Shown here: positions 34,427-43,501 of the stretch, piece by piece
Layout: each line of letters opens with the position of its first letter
How positions within the stretch are numbered: position 1 is the stretch's first letter
Origin: Bacillota bacterium
GTDB taxonomy: Bacteria > Bacillota > Clostridia > DSM-8532
Length of the DNA: 64,000 nt
Direction: 5' to 3'
Assembly: GCA_023443745.1 (NCBI GenBank)
Contig: JAEZTB010000020.1
Coordinates: forward strand, 47,529 to 111,528
Program-made: the position numbers and the translations under genes
The notes under the pieces: model-generated
The model's input: only the letters and a program-made list of their open reading frames with translations
What the model was told of the DNA's origin: nothing
Databases searched by the model: none

Positions 34427-35281
34427 ATGACAGATGAAGCCAACACATATCATATGATGAATCAGCCCTTCTTTATTGCCCGGCAGAGAAAGGATACTCT
34501 TTTCAGCATGCCCGCATGCCACTATCACAATGTATATGAAATTTATTATTTGCTGGAAGGACGGCGTAACTATTTTATTAAGAACAGGGCTTACCCTGTG
34601 GTAAAAGGGGATATCGTTCTAATCAATATCCAGGATATTCATAAAACAACGGCTTCCGATCATTCTTCTCATGAACGCATTCTCATTAACTTTCAGAAGG
34701 ATTTTATTTCATCGCTGGCAGATGAAAAAGATGGTATTCATCTTTTTGATTGTTTCCTCAGCGATCAAAAGGTAATCCATTTAAAGGTTTCGGAACAGGC
34801 ATTTGTGCAGTCCATTCTTCTCAAGATGGTAGATGAAAATAAAAGAAAACCAAAGGGTTACATGACTTATGAAAAGATTCTTCTAGCTGAGCTCTTGCTA
34901 TTTATTAACAGACATATGGAACAATACAGGAATGAGGGGATAGGTTATAACAGCCAGCTACAAAAGAAGATGTCCGAAATTGCACTTTTCCTTATGGATA
35001 ACTATATGAGCAACTTGTCTCTGAAAAAGGTTGCAGATCATTTTTTCATTACTCCCTGTCATTTAAGCAGGGCTTTTAAAAAAACAACCGGTTTTACGTT
35101 TATAGAATATCTGAACAGTGTAAGGATTAAAGAAGCACAAAAGCTTCTCAAGGAAAGTAAAAGAAGTTTAATTCAAATTGCGGAGTTGACCGGCTTTGAC
35201 AGTCAGACCCATTTCGGAAGGGTTTTTAAAAGCAAAACCGGTCTTTCTCCGCTACAGTATCGGAAGTCACCAGGAATCTAG
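34427..35281 (+). CDS. AraC-family transcriptional regulator
   Basis: An N-terminal cupin-like sugar-binding domain (HYHNVYEIYYLLEGRRNYFI) is followed by a C-terminal AraC double helix-turn-helix (about residues 185-284; LSLKKVADHFFITPCHLSRA and LIQIAELTGFDSQTHFGRVF). It is divergent from the GH4 gene with a shared intergenic region of about 195 bp. TATAAT at 34394-34399 is a candidate -10. It likely responds to a sugar produced by the locus. Its stop overlaps the convergent M42 peptidase by 4 bp. Confidence 0.9.
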   Translation: MTDEANTYHMMNQPFFIARQRKDTLFSMPACHYHNVYEIYYLLEGRRNYFIKNRAYPVVKGDIVLINIQDIHKTTASDHSSHERILINFQKDFISSLADEKDGIHLFDCFLSDQKVIHLKVSEQAFVQSILLKMVDENKRKPKGYMTYEKILLAELLLFINRHMEQYRNEGIGYNSQLQKKMSEIALFLMDNYMSNLSLKKVADHFFITPCHLSRAFKKTTGFTFIEYLNSVRIKEAQKLLKESKRSLIQIAELTGFDSQTHFGRVFKSKTGLSPLQYRKSPGI

Positions 35282-36312
35282 TCTTCAATCGTGATGTATT
35301 CCTTAAGCAATAACAGAGTGTTTAATAGACCCTCGCCATGGGTTCTTTCATAGCCATGGGAAGCCGCTACGCCCGGGCCGATTAGGCCATGCTTGAAGTC
35401 GTGACCGGAACCAAGTGCCGCATCGGCATCAGATCCATAAAAGGGGTAGATGTCCACTGCATACTGAAGGTTTGCCTTTTTGGCAAGCTCAATCAAGCGT
35501 GTGGTGATATCATAGTCATAAGGCCCTCCAGAGTCCTTGGCGCAGATGGAAACCTTGTATTCATTTGTCTCAAGGTCGTCACCCACAACGCCCATGTCAA
35601 CCGAGATAATTTCAGAAATGCCTTCAGGATAGCCTGCGGAGGCTCCGTGGCCTACTTCTTCGTACATGGTAAAAAGAAGCCATACATTATGCGTAAGGGT
35701 AATCTTTTCTTCTTTTACCAAACGGGCTAGGGCTAACAGAAGGCCGGAGCTGGCCTTGTCGTCCAAATGCCTGCTCTTTATAAATCCGCTTGGTGTAACG
35801 ATTGTTCTGGGATCTAATACCACGAAATCTCCTGCGCTGATGCCCAGGGCCTGCACTTCTTCTTTAGTAGTCACCTTTTCATCAAGAACAATTTCCATGT
35901 TTACATCGTCTCTTTTCATTTCGGAAATATCCTTGCGAATATGGGCCGCAGGGTTTACAAGCTGTACGGTACCTGAATACTCTCTGCCGTCACGGGTCAG
36001 GACGGTGCAGTTTTCAGTTTCCACATAGTTGTTCGGAAAGCCTCCGATCTGAGTAAAGCGAAGGCGTCCATTGGATTTGATGGATCTTACCATGAGCCCC
36101 AGAGTGTCTACATGGGCAGCCAAAATGAGTCCATGTCCCTCACCGCCTATATTCACAAGAACCGAGCCTTTATTGGTAAGCTTCGGCGTATAGCCAAGAT
36201 AGGCGAGCTCCTCTATGAGATAGGCCTGAGCCCTTTTTGTATAGCCTGATGGGCTTGGGGTCTTGCATAGTTTTGTTATTTGCTCTATGGCATACTCAAG
36301 ATATTTTTCCAT
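35278..36312 (-). CDS. M42-family metallo-aminopeptidase
   Basis: Dizinc aminopeptidase of the M42 family (FrvX/CelM/YsdC group), forming tetrahedral dodecamers that trim short peptides. The metal ligands are visible in order: AAHVDTLG, SRHLDDKA (bridging Asp), the catalytic Glu-Glu of YEEVGHG, VDMG, and the C-terminal SHGYERTH. The length of 344 residues is typical. The start has AAAGGA upstream on the minus strand. It is a single gene with no obvious link to the sugar locus. Confidence 0.93.
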   Translation of the reverse strand: MEKYLEYAIEQITKLCKTPSPSGYTKRAQAYLIEELAYLGYTPKLTNKGSVLVNIGGEGHGLILAAHVDTLGLMVRSIKSNGRLRFTQIGGFPNNYVETENCTVLTRDGREYSGTVQLVNPAAHIRKDISEMKRDDVNMEIVLDEKVTTKEEVQALGISAGDFVVLDPRTIVTPSGFIKSRHLDDKASSGLLLALARLVKEEKITLTHNVWLLFTMYEEVGHGASAGYPEGISEIISVDMGVVGDDLETNEYKVSICAKDSGGPYDYDITTRLIELAKKANLQYAVDIYPFYGSDADAALGSGHDFKHGLIGPGVAASHGYERTHGEGLLNTLLLLKEYITIED

Positions 36313-36415
36313 AACAGTTGTCCTTTCAAAATTAAAGCTTGAAAAGTGTTGTGATTACAATGGAGCGATATTTGAAGCTTAACATATCAGCATTTTTTGA
36401 GCAACATCCAAAAAC

Positions 36416-36444
36416 TTTACATACTGGAGTATAAATGCTATAAT
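36416..36444 (+). promoter_or_regulatory. promoter of the membrane glycosyltransferase gene
   Basis: TTTACA (36416-36421) and TATAAT (36439-36444) with a 17-bp spacer, about 30 bp before the start codon. Confidence 0.6.
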
Positions 36445-36473
36445 ATGGCATAAATTGAAAATGGTTAAAAATT

Positions 36474-37913
36474 ATGAAAAAATCCTTGATGTACTATACC
36501 TCATCTATGATAAATATTGTTGGAATAGTTTTATTTGGCAGTATATTTTCGACATCTTTTCTTGACCTCATTATAAAATATAAGAATAATTATTCAACAA
36601 TAATCTTTAATTTAATAATATATGCTGTCATTTGTGGCATTTCAGTATACATCTGCAAAAAAATCAAGAATGAAAAATTGTTCATATTCATATTATTGTC
36701 TTTTTCATTTATACTAAAATTTATCTGGATACTTTCTATGGATACCCAACCTGATTCTGATTTTGTTGTTATGTACAATGCAGCAATAGAAGCATCTAAA
36801 AGCAATTTCACTTTTGTTAACGACAGATACTTTTCTTTATGGCCATATCAAATGGGTTTCACATTATACCAATCTTTAATTATATACCTTTTTGGGCCAT
36901 GCCTATTTATATTAAAGGTTTTTAATTGCTTGTTTTCTACCGGAACCATATTTATGGTTTACAAAATTACAAAAATGCTCTTTAATAAATTTTCTGCAAA
37001 GATTTCCGCGTTATTATTAGTATTTTATATACCCTATACCATTATGAATTCATTACTCACAAATCAGCAACTTGCAACTTTTCTTTTCTATTTAGGCTTT
37101 TATGTCATGCTTAAGCTACCTCATACAAAAAAGTCCGGCCAAATTTTATTAGGAATTGTTTTTGCCTTGGCACATATTATTCGGCCCCTTGCAACTGTAG
37201 TCATTCCTAGTGTTTTATTGTTTCAAGTCATTGTCTTAATATGTAGCAAAGGCAAAAGCAGATTTTTAATTGCTAAGAAAACGTTAGTTTTTCTCCTTAT
37301 TTATTCTATTGCTTTCCAATCATTAAGTTTTATATTGATAACTACGGGGATATCACCACATGGACTTAAAAACAGAGATCCTTTATGGAAATTTGTTACA
37401 GGATTAAATTATACAACAACAGGACAATATTCTTATTCCGATAATCAGCATTTGATGCAATTTGCTATAGGTGAAGAAAGAAAAGCAGAAGAACTAAAAC
37501 TCATTAAAGAAAGAACGGGTAATATTGTTTCTCTTTTTAAATTATTCTTGAAAAAATACTATATCTTTTGGGGGACAAAGGATGCATTTGTTCATTGGAC
37601 AATAGGTCCTCAGAATGCATCTCTAGTTAAGACTATTCAAAATATGGAACAATCCATGTATATGATAGCCATTCTTTTTTGTGTAATAGCCTGTATACGG
37701 TTATTGAGGAAAAAGACAATAAATCATAGTTTTTTTATTATCCTGATTTCACTCTATGCTGCGGCACATCTATTAATAGAAATCCAAACGAGATATAGAG
37801 AATTTGTCATTCCAGCAGTATTTATATTTTTTGGCTATGGATTAAGTATGAGTTATATGTTTGCTTCAAAAAAAATACATCATTATTTAAGCAGAAAGCA
37901 AAAAAACAAATAA
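36474..37913 (+). CDS. GT39/ArnT-like polyprenyl-phosphate-sugar glycosyltransferase
   Basis: A membrane protein of 479 residues with about 11-12 hydrophobic segments. The first external loop has the acidic pattern typical of GT-C enzymes (DTQPDSDFVVMYNAA, two Asp), followed by the long loop with FSLWPYQMGFTLYQ. This resembles the PMT_2/GT39-GT83 family that transfers a sugar from a lipid carrier to a surface acceptor. The gene is distinctly more AT-rich than its neighbours and stands alone between terminator-poor spacers, so horizontal acquisition is possible. The substrate is unknown. Confidence 0.7.
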   Translation: MKKSLMYYTSSMINIVGIVLFGSIFSTSFLDLIIKYKNNYSTIIFNLIIYAVICGISVYICKKIKNEKLFIFILLSFSFILKFIWILSMDTQPDSDFVVMYNAAIEASKSNFTFVNDRYFSLWPYQMGFTLYQSLIIYLFGPCLFILKVFNCLFSTGTIFMVYKITKMLFNKFSAKISALLLVFYIPYTIMNSLLTNQQLATFLFYLGFYVMLKLPHTKKSGQILLGIVFALAHIIRPLATVVIPSVLLFQVIVLICSKGKSRFLIAKKTLVFLLIYSIAFQSLSFILITTGISPHGLKNRDPLWKFVTGLNYTTTGQYSYSDNQHLMQFAIGEERKAEELKLIKERTGNIVSLFKLFLKKYYIFWGTKDAFVHWTIGPQNASLVKTIQNMEQSMYMIAILFCVIACIRLLRKKTINHSFFIILISLYAAAHLLIEIQTRYREFVIPAVFIFFGYGLSMSYMFASKKIHHYLSRKQKNK

Positions 37914-37978
37914 ATATAAATGGCTCACTCTAGAAATGGGAATATAAAAGTAAGCATTTATTTTAAGGAGGACCTATA

Positions 37979-38446
37979 ATGACTTACGAAGCAAATAGTC
38001 CCGAAGAGTATATTAATCAATTACCAGTGGAAAGAAAGGAAGCTGTTAAGAGATTAAGGGAAATAATTAGGGCGAATCTGCCTTCAGGTTTTCAAGAAAA
38101 TATATCTTATGGAATGATTGGTTATGCTGTTCCTAAAAGTATTTATCCATCCGGATATCATGTAAATCCAAAGGACCCTCTGCCTTTTATGGGTATTGCA
38201 TCACAAAAAAACCATATAGCTTTATACCATATGGGGATTTATGCTTATCCTGATATTTTAGCATGGTTTCAGGAGGAATATGCCAAAAATGTGACGACCA
38301 AGCTTGATATGGGGAAGGGGTGTATTCGCTTTAAAAATATTAAAAATATCCCGTATGGTTTGATTGCAGAATTGTGCAGGAAAATATCTCTGGAGGATTA
38401 TATTAAGACATATGAGGCTTCAGTTAAAGATTCTAAGGGAAAATGA
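37979..38446 (+). CDS. DUF1801-family protein
   Basis: Small (155-residue) soluble protein of the DUF1801/YdhG-like family. The features seen are the N-terminal helix SPEEYINQLPVERKEAVKRL, then the core QENISYGMIGYAVP, IASQKNHIALYHMG and MGKGCIRFKNIKNIPYGLI. Relatives are annotated as iron chaperone-like, but the function is unproven. AAGGAGG precedes ATG 37979. It ends 10 bp before the broken AraC gene on the other strand. Confidence 0.82.
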   Translation: MTYEANSPEEYINQLPVERKEAVKRLREIIRANLPSGFQENISYGMIGYAVPKSIYPSGYHVNPKDPLPFMGIASQKNHIALYHMGIYAYPDILAWFQEEYAKNVTTKLDMGKGCIRFKNIKNIPYGLIAELCRKISLEDYIKTYEASVKDSKGK

Positions 38447-38455
38447 CTTTCAAGT

Positions 38456-39262
38456 TTATTGGTCCTTTGATGATTTAAAAACCTTGGAGGGGCAGAGGCC
38501 TTTACTCGATTTAAATACCTTTGAAAAGTAGAAAATATCAGAAAAACCGCAATGCTGAGCAGCTTCATTGACATTATACTCACCGCTTTTCAGCATGTTT
38601 TCTGCCTGATTTAGCCTTATGGAAGTCAAATACTGCCGGAACGACATTCCGGTTGATTGCTTGAAAAGCGCGCCAAAATAGACATGATTTAATCCTGACA
38701 ATTGGGACACACTTTGTATCGTGAGCGGTTCATTAAAGTGATCAGTGATTTAACGAATGGTTTTCTTTATACGTTTGTCTATATTTCCAGAATCGGTCTG
38801 ATAAACTATTAATTCGTAAAATCTTTGCAGAATGAACATGAAAATGGCTCTGCACTTCATGAGGTGTCCAGGCTCTCTTCTCAGCCATTCGTAATTTAGC
38901 TCATTGTAAAGGGTCACAATATCCGGATGATGACCGATATGGCAGATAAGCGGGAAGGGGAGCTCAGCGTCCTGCCCGAAAAGAGTCCGAAGCTGGAAAT
39001 TTGCCGGATAACACTCCATCAGGTCTTCAGGGGAGCTTATGGCGGAGCGGAATGTTCCTTTTGGTATACATAAAAGGTCTCCTGCGGAAACATTGTATTT
39101 TTTTTGCTCGATATGATACTGGGCACTTCCTTTAACAATATAAGTTATATCAATAAAATCAATGACACTTTTCTCTATCTTCCAATCATATGTACATTTA
39201 CGATGTATGAAATAGTTAATGTCCGGTATCAGATTTTCATAATCATTATAGTCCATCTTCAT
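38456..39262 (-). pseudogene. AraC-family regulator disrupted by an in-frame stop
   Basis: The N-terminal sensor portion (39262 down to 38750, 170 residues) and the helix-turn-helix portion (C-terminal fragment, SGLNHVYFGALFKQSTGMSF, then NEAAQHCGFSDIFYFSKVF) are in the same reading frame. They are split by a TAA at 38752-38750 in the context KKTIR-stop-ITDHFNEPL. Intact relatives usually have Tyr or another residue there, so one base change (for example TAT to TAA) explains the stop. The C-terminus is also abnormal: a SKVFKSSK octapeptide occurs twice, and the usual ending is missing. It lies next to a second wreck at 39498. Confidence 0.8.
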
Positions 39263-39497
39263 ACCCCTGTGTAAAAAATCTTTAATAATTACAAATATAC
39301 TTTAGTTTATCCATTATCAACCGCAAATGTCAATGCTATACTTCAATTATAATAAAAATAGCAATCATGAGGACTGACATTTTAGGCAAATTGCATAATG
39401 AGTTCATTTGAGCGGGGGCGTAAGAGTGGAGATGGAACGAAAGTATTCTCAGTATCATGCATGACTTCAAAAGGGTGGAACCTCTCCAACTAAGAAG

Positions 39498-40672
39498 ATG
39501 CGCCTTGTGTCACATGAAGGTGTTGGGAAGACAGCTGTGGACGAATGCACCAGAGGAATGGAGCGCCTATTTGGTCCCGATATCTTTCAGAGCGACTCAG
39601 ACTATTCAATAATATTAAAAATAGACAATAACCTGCCCAAGGAATCTTATCGGCTTACGTCCGAAGAAAAGGAATTTTACATAGAGGGCGGTGACCAAAG
39701 CGGAGTACTTTATGGTGTGTTTGCTACAATGCTTCGTCTTGGTTCAGGTGAGGTTTTTGAAAATATAAATGAGAATAGTGCTCCGGCAGTACCGCTCCGT
39801 CTCTTAAACCATTGGGACAACCTGGATGGTAGTGTGGAAAGAGGATATGCCGGAAAATCCATTTTCTTTAAGGACGGCGATTTTTGCTATGAGCCTGAAC
39901 GGATTAGGGACTATGCACGTCTTCTTGCTTCAGTGGGTATCAATGGACTGGCAATCAATAATGTGAATGTTACATCACAAAGCGCTAGGCTGATAACAGC
40001 GGAAATGCTGCCAAAGGTCGCAGCTTTGGCCGACTTGTTCAGGCCATATGGTATACGGGACAAAATCCTTGTGTACCTGCTTTTAGAGCCCGAGTTGGTA
40101 CATAAAATGATGAAAAAGCTCGGTGAATTTAACCTCAATGCGGCTGAGAGCCTGTTAAAATGCGGGGTGGATAGCATTACCTTCTGCGATGACATGGGGA
40201 GCGGTAACAATCTTCTTTTTTCACCCACGCTGTATGAGGAGTTCTTCTTCCCTTGGCACAAGGAGCTTGCGGATCTGTGCCATTCATACCGAGCTTATGC
40301 CCATATGCACAGTCACGGCAATATCAACAAAATAATGGGAAAAATCGTTGATGCGGGAATTGACATGCTAAATCCCTGCGATCCTTATGAAAACATGGAT
40401 TAAAGGCTGAATACGGAGACAGGATTACCTTTGTCGGAGGAGTAGACAAGTTCTTTTTTGAATGGGACAGAGATACAATGGCCCGGAGCTTGAAGAATGT
40501 CATCGAAACCGGACGAAAAGGCGGTGGGTATGTTTTTATGGATTCCTCCGGATCAATTCCCGAAAATGTACCCAAAGAAACATTTGAGTATTATATGAAT
40601 TTAAGTAAAGAGTTAAGAGCAAAAATGACACTTATGAACCATGCACCAAAAAGCCCTGATGTTCGGGTCTGA
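39498..40672 (+). pseudogene. chimeric remnant: GH67 alpha-glucuronidase N-terminus fused to URO-D-like C-terminus
   Basis: From 39498 to about 40057 the translation matches the GH67 alpha-glucuronidase N-terminal half (GVLYGVFATMLRL, LRLLNHWDNLDGSVERGYAG, DYARLLASVGINGLAINNVN, DLFRPYGI). At about 40058 it switches abruptly to the C-terminal half of a uroporphyrinogen-decarboxylase-family protein (LEPELVHKMMKKL, DSITFCDDMGSGNN, HMHSHGNINKIM). A second lesion follows: GATTAAAG at about 40398 ends the frame after ENMD, whereas one extra T would restore DLKAEYGD, and the rest (FVGGVDKFFFEWDRDTMA) continues in another frame to 40672. The 5' end is also truncated: an in-frame stop lies at 39462 and no ribosome site is seen. 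An internal deletion joining two formerly adjacent genes is the simplest explanation. Confidence 0.8.
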
Positions 40673-40692
40673 ACATCAGGGCAACTCTTTTA
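40648..40692 (-). terminator. bidirectional terminator after kdpC and the URO-D remnant
   Basis: GCCCTGATGTTC (40653-40664) pairs with GAACATCAGGGC (40671-40682). On the minus strand it runs into TTTTT (40652-40648), so it is well suited to end the kdp operon. On the plus strand CTCTTTT follows. Confidence 0.85.
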
Positions 40693-40748
40693 AAACGGTC
40701 CCTTATCTCTTTCTAGCATAAACAAAATAACGCAGTGATCAAAAGGGC

Positions 40749-41381
40749 CTAGTCTTGCTTGATCAGCCCCAATTCCTTTGCAATTTCCAGGTTGACCTTT
40801 AGTACATTAACGGTCTCTTCTCCGAAAATGCCAAGAAACTTGCCCTGTGTGTTGTCGTTAACGATGGTCTCCAACTTGTCCTGTGATAAACCGGTCGATT
40901 CAACCAGAGCCGGTATCTGGACTGCAGCCGATTGCGGGCTGATGTGAGGGTCAAGACCGGAGCCGGATGCCGTCAATAAATCCGTAGGGATATCCTCTTT
41001 CTTTACCGACGGATTTGCTTCCAGGAACTCCGCGATATCGGCTTCCACACGTTTGGCCAGCTCTTGATTTGTCGGTGCATAGTTCTTTGACCCGGAGCCG
41101 ACGCCTGCATAATTGCCGCTGTCTTTATCCTCCTTCGTATATGTGTTGTAATTCACAGCGGAGGGGCGGCTTTTCATAAACCGGGCATCCGAAAAATCCT
41201 GCCCTACGAGCTCTGAACCGGTAGCCTGTCCATCTATCATAATCAGGCTTCCATTAGCCTGCTTGGGAAAGAATATCTGGCTGATGCCTGTGAGCAGCAA
41301 AGGGTAAGCCAAACCGCAAATCAGGAGAAGAGCTAATGTCACCAAAAAGGGCTTTTTTAATTCATTCAAAAATAGTCTCAT
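40749..41381 (-). CDS. kdpC: potassium-transporting ATPase subunit C
   Basis: Small single-span subunit that assists assembly and ATP binding of the KdpFABC pump. The N-terminal membrane helix (LVTLALLLICGLAYPLLLTG) is followed by the soluble domain with GSELVGQDFSDARFMKSRPS and the conserved LDPHISPQSAAVQIP. The 210 residues are normal. It is the last gene of kdpFABC, 52 bp after kdpB, and ends before a strong terminator. Confidence 0.95.
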   Translation of the reverse strand: MRLFLNELKKPFLVTLALLLICGLAYPLLLTGISQIFFPKQANGSLIMIDGQATGSELVGQDFSDARFMKSRPSAVNYNTYTKEDKDSGNYAGVGSGSKNYAPTNQELAKRVEADIAEFLEANPSVKKEDIPTDLLTASGSGLDPHISPQSAAVQIPALVESTGLSQDKLETIVNDNTQGKFLGIFGEETVNVLKVNLEIAKELGLIKQD

Positions 41382-41433
41382 TAATGAAACCTCCTATTCT
41401 ATCTAAAAGCGTAACAACGAAACAAACCTAGCA

Positions 41434-43488
41434 CTATAGCCCAAAAATCGCTAACAGTGGAACGATAAGTACATCGATGACCTTTATGCCTACAAACGGG
41501 GCAACAATGCCTCCAAGTCCATAAATCAACATATTATGGGCCAGCATCTTTTCCGAGCGCTGGGGTTTATACTTGACACCTCGCATGGCAAGGGGAATCA
41601 GGCAGGGGATGATGATGGCGTTAAATATCAAAGCAGAGAGTATGGCACTGTAGGGTGTTGACAATCCCATGATGTTTAGTACCTTCATTTGCGGAATGAC
41701 CGCCATGAACATGGCAGGAATAATAGCAAAATACTTGGCAACGTCATTGGCAATGCTGAAGGTTGTCAGAGAGCCGCGTGTAATCAAAAGCTGTTTCCCG
41801 ATTTCCACAACATCAAGTATTTTAGTGGGGTCGGAATCCAGATCAACCATATTTGCTGCTTCTTTGGCAGCCATGGTCCCGCTGTTCATCGCTATTCCCA
41901 CATCGGCCTGGGCCAGTGCTGGAGCATCGTTTGTACCGTCGCCGGTCATAGCTACAACCTTACCCTCGGACTGTTCGGCTTTAATGGCCTTTATCTTGTC
42001 TTCCGGCTTGCATTCTGCAATAAAGCTGTCAACACCGGCTTCCTGGGCAATTGTGGCCGCAGTCAGCGGATTATCTCCGGTACACATGATTGTTTTGATT
42101 CCAATGGCACGAAGTCGTGCAAACCGTTCTATGAGTCCCGGTTTAATGGTATCCTTCAGGTAAATAACTCCTAAGATTCGATTCCCTACGCATACCACAA
42201 GCGGAGTGCCGCCAAGCTTGGAAACTTCATTTACTCTAGCCTCTAAATCGTTCGGTATGGGGCCTCCAAGCTCACGTATATAATTTTGGATGGCATCGTA
42301 AGCGCCTTTACGTATTTTTGTACCATCAGGAAGATTAACACCGCTCATTCTTGTCTGTGCCGTAAATTCTATGAGTTCCATACCGGATTGGGTTTCTTGA
42401 TGTTTTCCCAAGAGATGCTCTCCAAGCTCGACCACCGATTTTCCTTCCGGGGTATCGTCTTTCAGGGAACTGATGACGGCATAGTGGATCAGCTCCTGTT
42501 CACTTGCATTTCCTACGGTTATAAATTTGGAGGCCATACGGTTCCCGTAGGTAATGGTTCCGGTCTTGTCGAGAATCATCGTATCCACGTCGCCGCAAGC
42601 TTCAACTGCTTTTCCTGACATGGCAATGACATTGAAGCGTGTAACACGATCCATACCGGCAATGCCTATAGCAGATAACAAGCCGCCGATTGTCGTGGGG
42701 ATCAAGCATACGGTCAGGGCAATCAGGGTAGATATCTGCAGCCGGACACCACTGTAAACCGCAATGGGGTATAGGGTGACAATGACAATCAGAAAAATAA
42801 TGGTAAGGCTTACCAGCAGGGTGTTTAACGCGATTTCATTCGGTGTTTTTTTACGGGAAGCGCCTTCAACCAAAGATATCATTCTATCGAGAAAAGATTC
42901 TCCCGGATTGGATGAGATACGAATTTTCAACCAGTCACTTACTACTGTTGTTCCACCGGTGACAGATGTAAAATCACCTCCGCTTTCCTTTAGCACAGGT
43001 GCGGATTCTCCGGTAATGGCAGATTCGTCTACCGAGGCAATGCCTTCGATGACTTCACCGTCATTAGGTATGATTTCACCGGCTTTTACCAGCACAATAT
43101 CTCCTTTTTTCAGGACACTTGCGCTCATGACGGTTTCTGTACCATCATCACTTATAATGCGGGCTTGCATGTCTTTTTGAGTCTTTTTCAGACTTTGAGC
43201 CTGAGCTTTGCCTCGGCCTTCCGCAACTGCCTCTGCGAAGTTTGCAAAGAGTACTGTCACTAAAAGGATGACGGATACGATGCCGTTATATAGCCTCAGA
43301 TTACTTCCTTCATCGCCGAAAGCATTAGGGAAAAAGCAAAGCAGCAAGGTTATGGTGAAACCTATTTCAACCACAAACATGACGGGGTTTCTCAACATGT
43401 ATCGCGGATTTAGTTTTATAAAGGATCCTTTAATGGAAGATTTCAAGATATCTCCCGTAATAAATTTTGTTTTTGATTCTTTACTCAT
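41434..43488 (-). CDS. kdpB: potassium-transporting P-type ATPase subunit B
   Basis: Catalytic P-type ATPase subunit of the high-affinity potassium pump. The phosphorylated Asp is residue 307 in ILDKTGTITYG, the same number as in E. coli. Actuator motif ITGESAPV and hinge motif MTGDGTNDAPALAQADVGIA are intact. The 684 residues are normal, with seven membrane segments. It starts 13 bp after kdpA. Confidence 0.97.
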   Translation of the reverse strand: MSKESKTKFITGDILKSSIKGSFIKLNPRYMLRNPVMFVVEIGFTITLLLCFFPNAFGDEGSNLRLYNGIVSVILLVTVLFANFAEAVAEGRGKAQAQSLKKTQKDMQARIISDDGTETVMSASVLKKGDIVLVKAGEIIPNDGEVIEGIASVDESAITGESAPVLKESGGDFTSVTGGTTVVSDWLKIRISSNPGESFLDRMISLVEGASRKKTPNEIALNTLLVSLTIIFLIVIVTLYPIAVYSGVRLQISTLIALTVCLIPTTIGGLLSAIGIAGMDRVTRFNVIAMSGKAVEACGDVDTMILDKTGTITYGNRMASKFITVGNASEQELIHYAVISSLKDDTPEGKSVVELGEHLLGKHQETQSGMELIEFTAQTRMSGVNLPDGTKIRKGAYDAIQNYIRELGGPIPNDLEARVNEVSKLGGTPLVVCVGNRILGVIYLKDTIKPGLIERFARLRAIGIKTIMCTGDNPLTAATIAQEAGVDSFIAECKPEDKIKAIKAEQSEGKVVAMTGDGTNDAPALAQADVGIAMNSGTMAAKEAANMVDLDSDPTKILDVVEIGKQLLITRGSLTTFSIANDVAKYFAIIPAMFMAVIPQMKVLNIMGLSTPYSAILSALIFNAIIIPCLIPLAMRGVKYKPQRSEKMLAHNMLIYGLGGIVAPFVGIKVIDVLIVPLLAIFGL

Positions 43489-43501
43489 GAGAATGTCCTC
43501 C

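Noticed and set aside
39472..39482. AGGGTGGAACC, identical to the start of the T-box consensus
   Set aside because: No specifier stem, no downstream terminator/antiterminator pair and no aminoacyl-tRNA synthetase or amino-acid gene nearby. It lies in decayed sequence before the GH67 remnant.
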